Position numbers and translations under genes: made by a program. From assembly GCA_947572235.1 (NCBI GenBank), contig CANPBB010000011.1, positions 1-40,528 on the forward strand: 40,528 nt of DNA, read 5' to 3'. The DNA is from an uncultured Clostridia bacterium. GTDB lineage: Bacteria > Bacillota > Clostridia > Oscillospirales > Oscillospiraceae. The notes beneath the pieces were generated by a model. That model did no database searches and had not been told where the DNA came from. It saw only the letters and a program-made list of their open reading frames with translations. Shown here piece by piece: positions 30,461-37,792 of the stretch (positions within the stretch are counted from its first letter, which is position 1; each line of letters opens with the position of its first letter).

Positions 30461-31255
30461 GTGAAAAAAGCAATTTTGGTGGTCTCCTTTGGGACTACGC
30501 ATTTGGATACGCTGGGGCGGACGATTGCCGCGGTGGAACAGGATTTGGCCGGGGCTTTTCCGGAGCGGGATTTTGTGCGGGCTTTTACCAGCTCTATGGT
30601 GCGGCGGCGGCTCAGGGAGCGGGAGGGGCTCTGCATCGACAGCCCCGGAGAGGCGCTGGAACGGCTGATGGAGAAGGGGTATGAGGATGTGGTGGTACAG
30701 TCCACCCATGTGATGAACGGGGAGGAGTGGGAGAAGCTGGTCCGGGAGGCCCAGCCCTATGTGGGGCGGTTTTCCTCCCTCGCTTTGGGGGCGCCCCTGC
30801 TGACGGAGGCCGGGGATTATCAGGCGGCGGCCAAGGCGCTGCTGCGGCGGCTGCCGGAGGCGGAGGCGGGGCGCGCCATTGTCTACATGGGCCACGGAAC
30901 CGAGCACCACGCCAACGCGGTGTACGCCCTGCTGGAGTACATCCTCCACGACATGGGACGGCGGGATATCCACATCGGAACGGTGGAGGGATACCCCGGC
31001 TTCCAGGAGGTAGGCAGAAGGCTGGAGGAGCAGGGGGACGTGGAGCGTGTGCTGCTGCTGCCGCTGATGATTGTGGCCGGGGACCACGCCAAGAACGATT
31101 TAGCCGGCGAGGATGCCGACTCCTGGCGGACCATGCTGGCTCAGAGCGGGTACAAGGTGGAATGCCGGCTGGAGGGTTTAGGGGAGAACCCGGCGGTGAG
31201 GGAGATTTTTGTGGAACACGCGAGAAGAACGGCTCGGAGCGGCAGTCAGGCGTGA
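30461..31255 (+). CDS. cbiK: Sirohydrochlorin cobaltochelatase
   Basis: Inserts Co2+ into sirohydrochlorin, the entry to the cobalt-early pathway. The 264-residue product begins (GTG) KKAILVVSFGTTHLDTLG. It has a catalytic histidine in YMGHGTEHHANAVY (near residues 142-155) and another in VAGDHAKNDLAGEDADSW (near 205-222), the arrangement of Salmonella CbiK. An in-frame GTG at 30446, with GAGGAG six bases upstream from the repeat remnant, is an alternative start. The extra residues (REVS-like) are probably non-native. It ends in repeat copy 6. Confidence 0.93.
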   Translation: MKKAILVVSFGTTHLDTLGRTIAAVEQDLAGAFPERDFVRAFTSSMVRRRLREREGLCIDSPGEALERLMEKGYEDVVVQSTHVMNGEEWEKLVREAQPYVGRFSSLALGAPLLTEAGDYQAAAKALLRRLPEAEAGRAIVYMGHGTEHHANAVYALLEYILHDMGRRDIHIGTVEGYPGFQEVGRRLEEQGDVERVLLLPLMIVAGDHAKNDLAGEDADSWRTMLAQSGYKVECRLEGLGENPAVREIFVEHARRTARSGSQA

Positions 31256-31438
31256 AGGCGCCGCCTTCGGCGACGGGATTTGAATGTTTAGAGCGGGGTG
31301 CGAGGAGCAGAGGGCGGAGAAACCGGAGTGTCTATGTTCCGAGAGAGAGCGCAGGGGTTCTCTTTTGTCGGAATAATACAAATCGTCCGGCGAAAGCCGG
31401 ACTCATTCACCCCTAACTCCTAACTCCTAACTCCTAAC
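31244..31438 (-). repeat. GAGTTAG-bordered intergenic repeat, copy 6 (long form, inverted)
   Basis: This is the same element as copies 3-5 but in the opposite direction: the GCCTTCGGCGACGGGATTTGAAT end comes first and AATCGTCCGGC...GCCGGAC and CCTAACTCC arrays come last. It occupies the gap between cbiK and cbiL. The direct duplicate GGAAAGGAACTACCT (about 31439-31470) follows it. Confidence 0.85.
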
Positions 31439-31484
31439 GGAAAGGAACTACCTGAAAGGAACTACCTGAAAGGAAGGTTGATCT

Positions 31485-32174
31485 ATGTCGAAAGGCATTC
31501 TATACGGCGTGGGCGTGGGGCCGGGGGATCCGGAGCTTTTGACGCTGAAGGCGCTGCGGATTTTGAGGGAGGCCGATGTGGTGGCTGTGCCCGACAAGGG
31601 GGACGGCGAGGGCACCGCTGTGAATATTGTCAAGGAACATATCCAGGGCAAAAACGTGCTGCGGTGCGTGACGCCTATGGTGCGGGACAAGGAGCGGCTG
31701 GCGGAGGCCTATGATCAGATCGCGGAGGATCTGTGCGCACAGCTGGCGGCTGGGCGGAAGGTGGCGTTTATTACGCTGGGGGACCCCACGGTGTACTCCA
31801 CCTATGTGTACGTCCACCAAAGGGTGCTGGAGCGGGGGTTTGAGGCGGTGCTGGTGCCGGGGGTGCCCTCCTTCTGCGCGGTGGCGGCGCGGCTGAATAT
31901 GAGCCTTTGTGAACACAGTGAACGGCTGCTGATCGTGCCCGCCTCCCACAGGGATGTGGAGGACTGCCTGAAGGTGGACGCCAATTTAGTGTTTATGAAG
32001 GCGGGACGGGAGATCGGGGCGCTGCGGGACAAGCTGGCGGCCCACGGGCTCCTAGAGCAGGCGTCTATGGTCTCCCGGTGCGGGATGGAGGGGGAGGAGG
32101 TCTTTCCCCGGTTCGGCGACATGGAGCGGGAGGCCGGGTATTTCTCGGTGGTAATTGTGAAGAGGGGAGGGTAA
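31485..32174 (+). CDS. cbiL: Cobalt-factor-II / precorrin-2 C20-methyltransferase
   Basis: Second methylation after CobA, at C20. The 229-residue product has YGVGVGPGDPELLTLKALRI (near residues 6-25), VVAVPDKGDGEGTA, RCVTPMVRDKERL, VAFITLGDPTVYSTYVYVH (near 93-111), VLVPGVPSFCAVAARL and LVFMKAGREIG. TLGDPTVYSTY and PGVPSFCA are diagnostic of CbiL/CobI. It is preceded by two copies of GGAAAGGAACTACCT and a normal AAAGGAAGG. hemA starts 3 bases after its stop, so tetrapyrrole and corrinoid genes are in one transcription unit. Confidence 0.95.
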   Translation: MSKGILYGVGVGPGDPELLTLKALRILREADVVAVPDKGDGEGTAVNIVKEHIQGKNVLRCVTPMVRDKERLAEAYDQIAEDLCAQLAAGRKVAFITLGDPTVYSTYVYVHQRVLERGFEAVLVPGVPSFCAVAARLNMSLCEHSERLLIVPASHRDVEDCLKVDANLVFMKAGREIGALRDKLAAHGLLEQASMVSRCGMEGEEVFPRFGDMEREAGYFSVVIVKRGG

Positions 32175-32177
32175 CAC

Positions 32178-33374
32178 ATGGCGCTGGCTATGTCCGGACT
32201 GGACTATGACAGGGCTCCGGTGGCCCTGCGGGAGCGGCTGAGCTTCACCAAAAACGCGGTGGCCGACTTGGATCGGGCACTGGCGGGCCGGCCCGGTGTG
32301 GAGGGGGCGGCACTCCTCTCCACCTGCAACCGGACGGAGGTGTACCTCTCCGGCGGCGTGGAAGCTCTGGAGCCGGGGGCGCTGCTCTGTCAGGCGGCGG
32401 GGGCGGACTATGCCCTCTTCGCCCCGGCTATGGTCACACGGCGGGGGGAGGACTGCGTGCGGCACCTGATGGAGGTCTCCTGCGGGCTTCGCTCCCAGAT
32501 CCTCGGGGAGGACCAGATTTTGACGCAGGTAAAAACCGCCCTCACCCTCTCCCGGGAGGCCGGGGCGGCGGATGGGGTGCTGGAGACCCTCTTTCGCACC
32601 GCCGCCGCCTGCGGGAAGGCGGGCAAGAGCGCCGGACGGCTCTCGGCGGTGGGGTCCTCCGCGGCCCATCAGGCGGCGGAGGCGCTGGAACGGGCGCTGG
32701 GGCCGCTGACGGGAAAGCGGGTGCTGGTTATCGGCAACGGCGAGATGGGGCGGCTGGCGGCGTCCCTCCTCCGGGAGGCTGGATGCGCAGTGACAGTGAC
32801 GCTACGGTCCTACCGCCACGGGGAGACCATCGTCCCCGCCGGGTGCGCGGTGGCGGCCTATGAGGAGCGGTATGGCGCCATGGAGCAGGCGGAGGCGGTG
32901 GTCTCCGCCACGGTGAGCCCCCACTACACGGTGGCGGCGGCGCCCTTCGGCGCGCTGAAAACCAAGCCCCGTGTGCTGGTAGATCTGGCCATTCCGCGGG
33001 ACATCCAGCCGGAGATCGGCGGGGAGTTCCCCGGCGTGGTCCTCTGGAACATTGATGATCTGCGCCCCCAAGGGGAGGCGGACAGCGAAGCCTTGGGGCG
33101 GGTGCGCGGGACAGTGGAGGCGCACATGGAACGCTTTCGCCAGTGGAGCGTCTATCGGGAGAGCCTCCCGGCGCTGGAGGAGGTGAAGGCGGCGGTGCTT
33201 CAGCGTGTCCGGGGCCTGGAGGCCGAGGAGGCCGCCGTCCGGGCAGTGGAGCTGCTGGCCGGCGGGCTGAAGGCCCCGCTGACACAGGAGGCCTTGCGGG
33301 AGTGCGCGGCGAAAATCCGGGCACACGCGAGAGGAGTTAGGAGGGCTCACGATGAGGTTTCCCCTATTTATTGA
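32178..33374 (+). CDS. hemA: Glutamyl-tRNA reductase
   Basis: NADPH reduction of glutamyl-tRNA to glutamate-1-semialdehyde, first step of C5 tetrapyrrole synthesis. Motifs in the 398-residue product are GLDYDRAPVALRERLSF at the N-terminus (the usual NHxTAP is DYDRAP), LSTCNRTEVYL with the catalytic cysteine near residue 49, RHLMEVSCGLRSQILGEDQI (near 95-114), VLVIGNGEMGRLAASLL (near 183-199), DLAIPRDIQPEI and a C-terminal dimerisation region. The last 14 residues (after AHARG) are encoded by a GAGTTAG repeat remnant read through in frame and by the beginning of the next gene. The overlap with that gene is 23 bases. Confidence 0.94.
   Translation: MALAMSGLDYDRAPVALRERLSFTKNAVADLDRALAGRPGVEGAALLSTCNRTEVYLSGGVEALEPGALLCQAAGADYALFAPAMVTRRGEDCVRHLMEVSCGLRSQILGEDQILTQVKTALTLSREAGAADGVLETLFRTAAACGKAGKSAGRLSAVGSSAAHQAAEALERALGPLTGKRVLVIGNGEMGRLAASLLREAGCAVTVTLRSYRHGETIVPAGCAVAAYEERYGAMEQAEAVVSATVSPHYTVAAAPFGALKTKPRVLVDLAIPRDIQPEIGGEFPGVVLWNIDDLRPQGEADSEALGRVRGTVEAHMERFRQWSVYRESLPALEEVKAAVLQRVRGLEAEEAAVRAVELLAGGLKAPLTQEALRECAAKIRAHARGVRRAHDEVSPIY
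33330..33349 (+). repeat. GAGTTAG repeat remnant used as ribosome binding site
   Basis: GAGAGGAGTTAGGAGGG is the border of the repeat family. It lies inside the hemA frame and its GGAGG acts as the ribosome binding site for the ATG at 33352. A similar fragment (GAGAGGAGTTAGGCGTGAGG, 30432-30451) separates cbiC and cbiK. Confidence 0.6.
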
Positions 33375-33786
33375 CCTTTCCGGCCGCGCGGCTGTCGTCG
33401 TCGGCGGCGGGGCGGTGGGACTGCGGCGGGCGGGGGCGCTGGCGCGGTTTGGCGCGCGGGTGACGGTGATTTCGCCGGCGGTGAGGGATGTGCCGGAGGG
33501 AGTGGCGTATGTTCGGCGGGGCTATCAGGAGGGGGATCTGAAGGGGGCTTTTTTGGCGGTGGGCGCTACGGACTGCCGGGCGGTGAATCATGCCGTCTTT
33601 TTGGAGGCGAAACGGCGGGGGGTGGCGGTCAATGTGTGCGACTGCCCGGAGGAGTGTGACTTTTTCTTTCCCGCCCTCTGCGAGACCGGCGGCGTGGTGG
33701 CCGGCGTCGCAGGGGACGGCGGGGACCATCAAAAAACCGCGCGGGCCGCGGCCATCATTCGCCGGGCCTGGGAGGAGGAACTATGA
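33352..33786 (+). CDS. Precorrin-2 dehydrogenase (short SirC/CysG N-terminal domain)
   Basis: NAD-dependent oxidation of precorrin-2 to sirohydrochlorin. The 144-residue product is a bare Rossmann domain: VVVGGGAVGLRRAGALARFG near residues 14-33, VTVISPAVRDV and VNVCDCPEECDFFFPALCE near 93-111. The family usually reaches 200-220 residues with a C-terminal dimerisation and chelatase domain, which is absent here. Metal insertion is handled by CbiK. The start at 33352 overlaps hemA by 23 bases and is preceded by GGAGG. The end overlaps hemC by 4 bases. Confidence 0.9.
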   Translation: MRFPLFIDLSGRAAVVVGGGAVGLRRAGALARFGARVTVISPAVRDVPEGVAYVRRGYQEGDLKGAFLAVGATDCRAVNHAVFLEAKRRGVAVNVCDCPEECDFFFPALCETGGVVAGVAGDGGDHQKTARAAAIIRRAWEEEL

Positions 33787-34634
33787 GAATTCGTGTGGGA
33801 AGCAGGGACAGCCTGCTGGCCGTCAGGCAGGCGGAGCTGCTGATGGAGGCGGTGCGGACCGCCTATCCGGAGGCGGTGCTGGAGCTGGTGACGCTGAAAA
33901 CCACCGGGGACAGGATCTTGGACCGGACGCTGGACCAGATCGGCGGGAAGGGGCTGTTTGTCAAGGAGCTGGATGAGGCCCTTCGGGACGGCAGGGCGGA
34001 TGTGACGGTACATAGCTGCAAGGATCTGCCCATGGAGATTCCGGAGGATCTGCCGCTGGCGGCGTTCTCCAGGCGGGAGGACCCGCGGGACGCCCTGGTG
34101 CTGCCGGAGGGGGCGGAGGGGATCGACTTCGCAAAGCCCATCGGCTGCGCCAGCCTGCGGCGGGGAATGCAGGTGAAAGCGCTGTACCCGCGGTGCACGG
34201 TGGCGCCCGTGCGGGGGAATGTGCTCACCCGGCTGAAAAAGCTGGAGGAGGGGCAGTTCTCCGCGCTGATTCTGGCGGCGGCGGGGCTGAAGCGGCTGGG
34301 GCTGGAGGGGCGGATCTCCCGCCTGTTTACGCCGGAGGAGATGCTCCCCGCCGCCGGACAGGGGGTCTTGGCCGCGCAGGTGCGCGCCGGGGAGTCCGGG
34401 GCCTATCTGCGGTGCTTCCATGACGGGGAGGCCGGGGCCTGCGTCACCGCCGAGCGGGCCTTCGTCCGGGCGCTGGACGGCGGGTGCAGTTCCCCTGTCG
34501 CCGCTTTCGCGGTGATGGAGGGAACAAAAATGACACTGACGGGGATGAATGCCGCCGGGAGGAAGGATGCCCTGTCCGGCGGCGCGGATCAAGCGGAGGC
34601 GCTGGGGCTGGCGCTGGCGGAGAGGCTGAGATGA
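33783..34634 (+). CDS. hemC: Hydroxymethylbilane synthase (porphobilinogen deaminase)
   Basis: Assembles four porphobilinogens into hydroxymethylbilane on a dipyrromethane cofactor. The 283-residue product has VGSRDSLLAVRQAELL (residues 5-20), LKTTGDRILDRTLDQIGGKG (near 38-57), VHSCKDLP (near 75-82), REDPRDALV (near 97-105), GCASLRRGMQV, PVRGNVLTRL, AAGLKRLGL, LPAAGQGVLAAQ and the cofactor-attaching cysteine in DGGCSSPVAA near residue 234. It overlaps the previous gene by 4 bases. At 283 residues it is slightly short of the usual length (about 300). Confidence 0.96.
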   Translation: MRIRVGSRDSLLAVRQAELLMEAVRTAYPEAVLELVTLKTTGDRILDRTLDQIGGKGLFVKELDEALRDGRADVTVHSCKDLPMEIPEDLPLAAFSRREDPRDALVLPEGAEGIDFAKPIGCASLRRGMQVKALYPRCTVAPVRGNVLTRLKKLEEGQFSALILAAAGLKRLGLEGRISRLFTPEEMLPAAGQGVLAAQVRAGESGAYLRCFHDGEAGACVTAERAFVRALDGGCSSPVAAFAVMEGTKMTLTGMNAAGRKDALSGGADQAEALGLALAERLR

Positions 34635-34645
34635 GGAGGACGGCT

Positions 34646-36148
34646 ATGGAAAAGGGAATGGTGACGCTGGTGGGGGCGGGACCGGGAGATCCGGGACTGC
34701 TCACGGTGAAGGGCCGGGAGGTGCTGAAACGCGCGGAGGTGGTGGTCTATGACCGGCTGGTCTCCCCGGCGATTTTGTCTATGATCCCCGAGGGGGCGGA
34801 GCGGATCGACGTGGGCAAGGAGGCCTCCCACCACAAAATTCCACAGGAGGAGATCAATCAGATCCTGCTCCGCAAGGCCCAGGAGGGCAAGCAGGTGGTG
34901 CGGCTGAAGGGCGGGGACCCCTTCGTCTTTGGACGGGGGGGCGAGGAGCTGGAGCTGCTGGAACAGCACGGCGTCCCCTTTGCTGAGGTGCCGGGGGTGA
35001 CATCCGCCATCGCCGCGGCGGCCTATGCGGGGATTCCGGTGACACACCGGGACTTCTGTTCGTCGCTGCACATCATCACCGGCCACGCCCGGGCCGGGAA
35101 GCCGCTGACCATCGACTTTGAGGCGCTGGTGCGAACCGGGGGGACCCTCATCTTTCTCATGGGCGTCACCGCTATGCCCATGATCGTGGAGGGGCTGCTG
35201 AAAGCCGGGATGGACGCGGACATGCCGGCGGCCATGGTGGAGGACGGGACGCTGTCCCGGCAGCGGCGGTGCGACGCCACGCTGTCCACCCTGCGGTCCC
35301 GGGCGGCGGAGATGGAGATCCGCAGTCCCGCCATTATTGTGGTGGGAAGGGTCTGCGCGCTGGCGCCCCGGTTCGACTGGTTTGAGCGCCTGCCGCTGAA
35401 AGGGCGGACGGTGCTGGTGACGCGGCCCAAGGAGCGGGCCGGGGTGCTGTCGGACCGGCTGCGCTCGCTGGGGGCCAATGTGTGGGAGCACCCCTGCATT
35501 GAGACGGCCCCCATCCTCCCCTGCCCCGCTATGGAGCGGGCGCTGGAGGAACCGGGGCGGTTTGAGTGGGTGTGCTTTACCAGTCCCGCCGGGGTGGAGG
35601 CCATGTGGCACTGCCTGAGAGCGCTCGGGCGGGACGCTCGGGGGCTGGCAGGGGTGAAGCTGGCCGCCATCGGGCCGGGGACGGCCAAGGCGCTGGGGCA
35701 GGTTGGGCTGGCCGCGGACTATGTGCCGGAGGTCTATGACGCCGCTCATTTAGGGGCGGCACTGCCGGCGGAGGGCCGGGTCCTGATTCTCCGGGCGGAG
35801 GCCGGGTCCAAGGAGCTGACGGTGGCACTGGAGCGGCGGGGCATCCGGTTCGAGGACGTGGCGGTGTACCGCACCAAGTATGACCACCCCCTGTCCCCGG
35901 CGCTGAGAGCGGCGGTGAACGGCGGGGCGGTGCGCTACGCGGCGTTTACGTCGGCGTCCACGGTGAAGGGGTTTGTGGGCTCGGTGGGAGAGGATACGGA
36001 CTTCTCCCGGCTCGTGGGGCTCTGCATCGGGGAGCAGACGGCGGCGGAGGCCCGGCGGCACGGGATTGAGGCGCGGGTGGCCAGGGAGGCCACCATCGAC
36101 GCGCTGGCGGAGCTGGCGAGGGAGTGCGGAGAGGCGGATCAGGGATGA
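34646..36148 (+). CDS. cobA-hemD: Uroporphyrinogen-III C-methyltransferase / uroporphyrinogen-III synthase fusion
   Basis: A 500-residue bifunctional protein. Residues about 1-245 are the SUMT CobA that makes precorrin-2 (VGAGPGDPGLLTVKG, VVVYDRLVSPAIL, VRLKGGDPFVFGRGGEE near 85-101, GVTSAIAAAAYAGIPVTHRD, MEIRSPAIIVVGRV). About 255-500 are HemD, which cyclises hydroxymethylbilane with inversion of ring D (GRTVLVTRPKERAG, WVCFTSPAGVEAM, KLAAIGPGTAKAL, YAAFTSASTVKGF, CIGEQTAAEARRHG). GAGGAGG precedes the chosen ATG at 34646. In-frame starts further upstream lie in hemC. This fusion channels uroporphyrinogen III directly into the B12 branch and is common in Clostridia. Confidence 0.96.
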   Translation: MEKGMVTLVGAGPGDPGLLTVKGREVLKRAEVVVYDRLVSPAILSMIPEGAERIDVGKEASHHKIPQEEINQILLRKAQEGKQVVRLKGGDPFVFGRGGEELELLEQHGVPFAEVPGVTSAIAAAAYAGIPVTHRDFCSSLHIITGHARAGKPLTIDFEALVRTGGTLIFLMGVTAMPMIVEGLLKAGMDADMPAAMVEDGTLSRQRRCDATLSTLRSRAAEMEIRSPAIIVVGRVCALAPRFDWFERLPLKGRTVLVTRPKERAGVLSDRLRSLGANVWEHPCIETAPILPCPAMERALEEPGRFEWVCFTSPAGVEAMWHCLRALGRDARGLAGVKLAAIGPGTAKALGQVGLAADYVPEVYDAAHLGAALPAEGRVLILRAEAGSKELTVALERRGIRFEDVAVYRTKYDHPLSPALRAAVNGGAVRYAAFTSASTVKGFVGSVGEDTDFSRLVGLCIGEQTAAEARRHGIEARVAREATIDALAELARECGEADQG

Positions 36149-36591
36149 GGACAGTTCCGATGAACGCCAGTGACGAGGCGATTTTGGAGGTCTTGGAGGA
36201 GTGGACGGAGCTGCTGGCGGCGGAGGACTACGCCGGGGCGCTGGCGCTGCTGCCGCCGGACCCGGATCAGAACTGGACGCCGGCGCTGCTGGAATCCGAC
36301 GTGTACGGCTATGGGCTCCCCGGCCTGACACGGAAGGAGGCGGCGGAGCAGTTTGGCAGCGCGGACTACAAGGTTACATCCCTGCGGGCGTGCGCGGACC
36401 GGGAGGAGATTGTGCGAGCGCTGGATGTCGGGCGGTTCGTGCCGAAGGCGCTCCCCCATGTGGTGGGGATGGTGCACTATGAGGGGGTGCCGCTGAATGG
36501 GAGGCGGAGCGATTTGACCGGGATTTTCTATTTGGTGAAGGTTTCGGAGGGGGAGATGACTTTGCGCTTCCACGATCTGCATGTGATGTAA
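36145..36591 (+). CDS. Unrecognised small protein, possibly NTF2-like
   Basis: This is a 148-residue soluble protein. The N-terminal helix region EVLEEWTELLAAEDYAGALALLPPD (listed here in part) and the later GFYLV-type strands (TGIFYLVKVSEGEMTLRFHDL) look like a cone-shaped NTF2-like/SnoaL fold. I do not recognise a specific family. The start at 36145 overlaps the cobA-hemD stop (ATGA); ATG at 36160 after a weak GAGGA is an alternative. The gene ends 217 bases before hemB, so its membership in the operon is likely but a role in tetrapyrrole synthesis is not shown. Confidence 0.72.
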   Translation: MRTVPMNASDEAILEVLEEWTELLAAEDYAGALALLPPDPDQNWTPALLESDVYGYGLPGLTRKEAAEQFGSADYKVTSLRACADREEIVRALDVGRFVPKALPHVVGMVHYEGVPLNGRRSDLTGIFYLVKVSEGEMTLRFHDLHVM

Positions 36592-36808
36592 GAAGGGATA
36601 ATGGCACCCCGCGGGGACGGCCTGCCGGGGAGTGCCGGCAGAACGGGCCGATGAGGGCATCGGCCCCCGCGAACGGCCCGCCGGGGGTCTGGCGCGGTTG
36701 GCGCCGTAGACGGCGGCGAGCAAAACGGCTCAAACCAAATGTACTGTTTCCGAATTTCTACTTCGGAAATAATAACACCTATCAATAACCTGATTGGAGG
36801 GCAACAGC
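36592..36808. repeat. Palindromic gap between the unknown gene and hemB
   Basis: It contains CTGCCGG/CCGGCAG (about 36628-36647), GGGCCGATG-AGGG-CATCGGCCC (about 36646-36668) and TTTCCGAA/TTCGGAAA (36747-36769). The second is the same type as GGGCCGGTG/CACCGGCCC at 18298-18319. No gene is seen. An AT-rich stretch just upstream of hemB may hold a promoter, but I see no convincing -35/-10 pair. Confidence 0.6.
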
Positions 36809-37792
36809 ATGGATCTGGTGCAAAGGCCCCGCCGGCTGCGGCGGGGGGAGGCGGTGCGTCGGCTCTGCCGGGAGACCCGGCTCAGCGGGGACAGCCTCAT
36901 CTACCCTATCTTTTTTGACGAGACCTTGAAGGGGACCCGGCCCATCGAGAGTCTGCCGGGACAGCTCCACTACGGGCTGGACAGGGCGGCGCAGGCGGTG
37001 GAGGACTGCCTCAAACACGGGGTGCGGCACGGCATCCTGTTCGGTCTGCCGGCGGAGAAGGATCCGGAGGGGTCCTCCGCCTACGCGGAGGATGGCGTGG
37101 TGCAGCAGGCGATTCGGGCGATTAAGGAGGCGTATCCGGAGTTCCATGTGATCACCGATGTGTGCCTGTGCGAGTACACCAGCCATGGACACTGCGGGGT
37201 CCTGAAGGGGCAGGAGGTGGAGAATGATCCCACGCTGGAGCTGCTGGCTAAGACTGCCCTCAGCCACGTGGAGGCGGGGGCGGATATGGTGGCGCCGTCG
37301 GATATGATGGACGGGCGGATCGCCGCCATCCGGGGGGCGCTGGACGCCGCGGGGCATCAGATGGCGCCCATTATGGCCTACTCCGCCAAGTATGCCTCCG
37401 CATTCTACGGGCCCTTCCGGTCCGCCGCTGGGTCCGCGCCGGCCTTCGGGGACCGGAGAGGGTATCAGATGGACCCCCACAACCGGCGGGAGGCGCTGAA
37501 GGAGTGCCAGCTGGATCTGGAGGAGGGGGCGGACATCCTTATGGTGAAGCCGGCCCTCTCCTACTTGGATATCATCCGGGAGTGCCGGGACCGGTTCAAT
37601 CTGCCTCTGTGCGCCTACTCGGTGTCCGGGGAATACGCCATGATCAAGGCCGCGGCGGCGGCGGGGCTGGTGGATGAACGGCGGATCATGTGCGAGAGCG
37701 CCCTGTCCGTGTTTCGGGCGGGGGCGGATCTGCTGATCACCTACTACGCCAAGGAGCTGTCGGACGCCATCAGAGAGGGGGAGATCGGGTGA
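36809..37792 (+). CDS. hemB: Porphobilinogen synthase (delta-aminolevulinate dehydratase)
   Basis: Condenses two 5-aminolevulinates to porphobilinogen. The 327-residue product has RPRRLRRGEAVRRL at the N-terminus and DVCLCEYTSHGHCG near residues 115-128, with the three cysteines of a zinc-type site. The active-site lysines are in AYSAKYASAFYGPFR (near 191-205) and MVKPALSYLDI (near 246-256). YSVSGEYAMIKAA closes the family set. The ATG at 36809 is preceded by GGAGGG; TTG at 36794 is a poorer choice. Its stop overlaps the hemL start by one base. Confidence 0.97.
   Translation: MDLVQRPRRLRRGEAVRRLCRETRLSGDSLIYPIFFDETLKGTRPIESLPGQLHYGLDRAAQAVEDCLKHGVRHGILFGLPAEKDPEGSSAYAEDGVVQQAIRAIKEAYPEFHVITDVCLCEYTSHGHCGVLKGQEVENDPTLELLAKTALSHVEAGADMVAPSDMMDGRIAAIRGALDAAGHQMAPIMAYSAKYASAFYGPFRSAAGSAPAFGDRRGYQMDPHNRREALKECQLDLEEGADILMVKPALSYLDIIRECRDRFNLPLCAYSVSGEYAMIKAAAAAGLVDERRIMCESALSVFRAGADLLITYYAKELSDAIREGEIG

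Noticed and set aside
14900-31438. CRISPR array suggested by repeated intergenic units
   Set aside because: The units are 95-200 bases, kilobases apart and vary in the middle; there is no short repeat-spacer periodicity and no cas gene.
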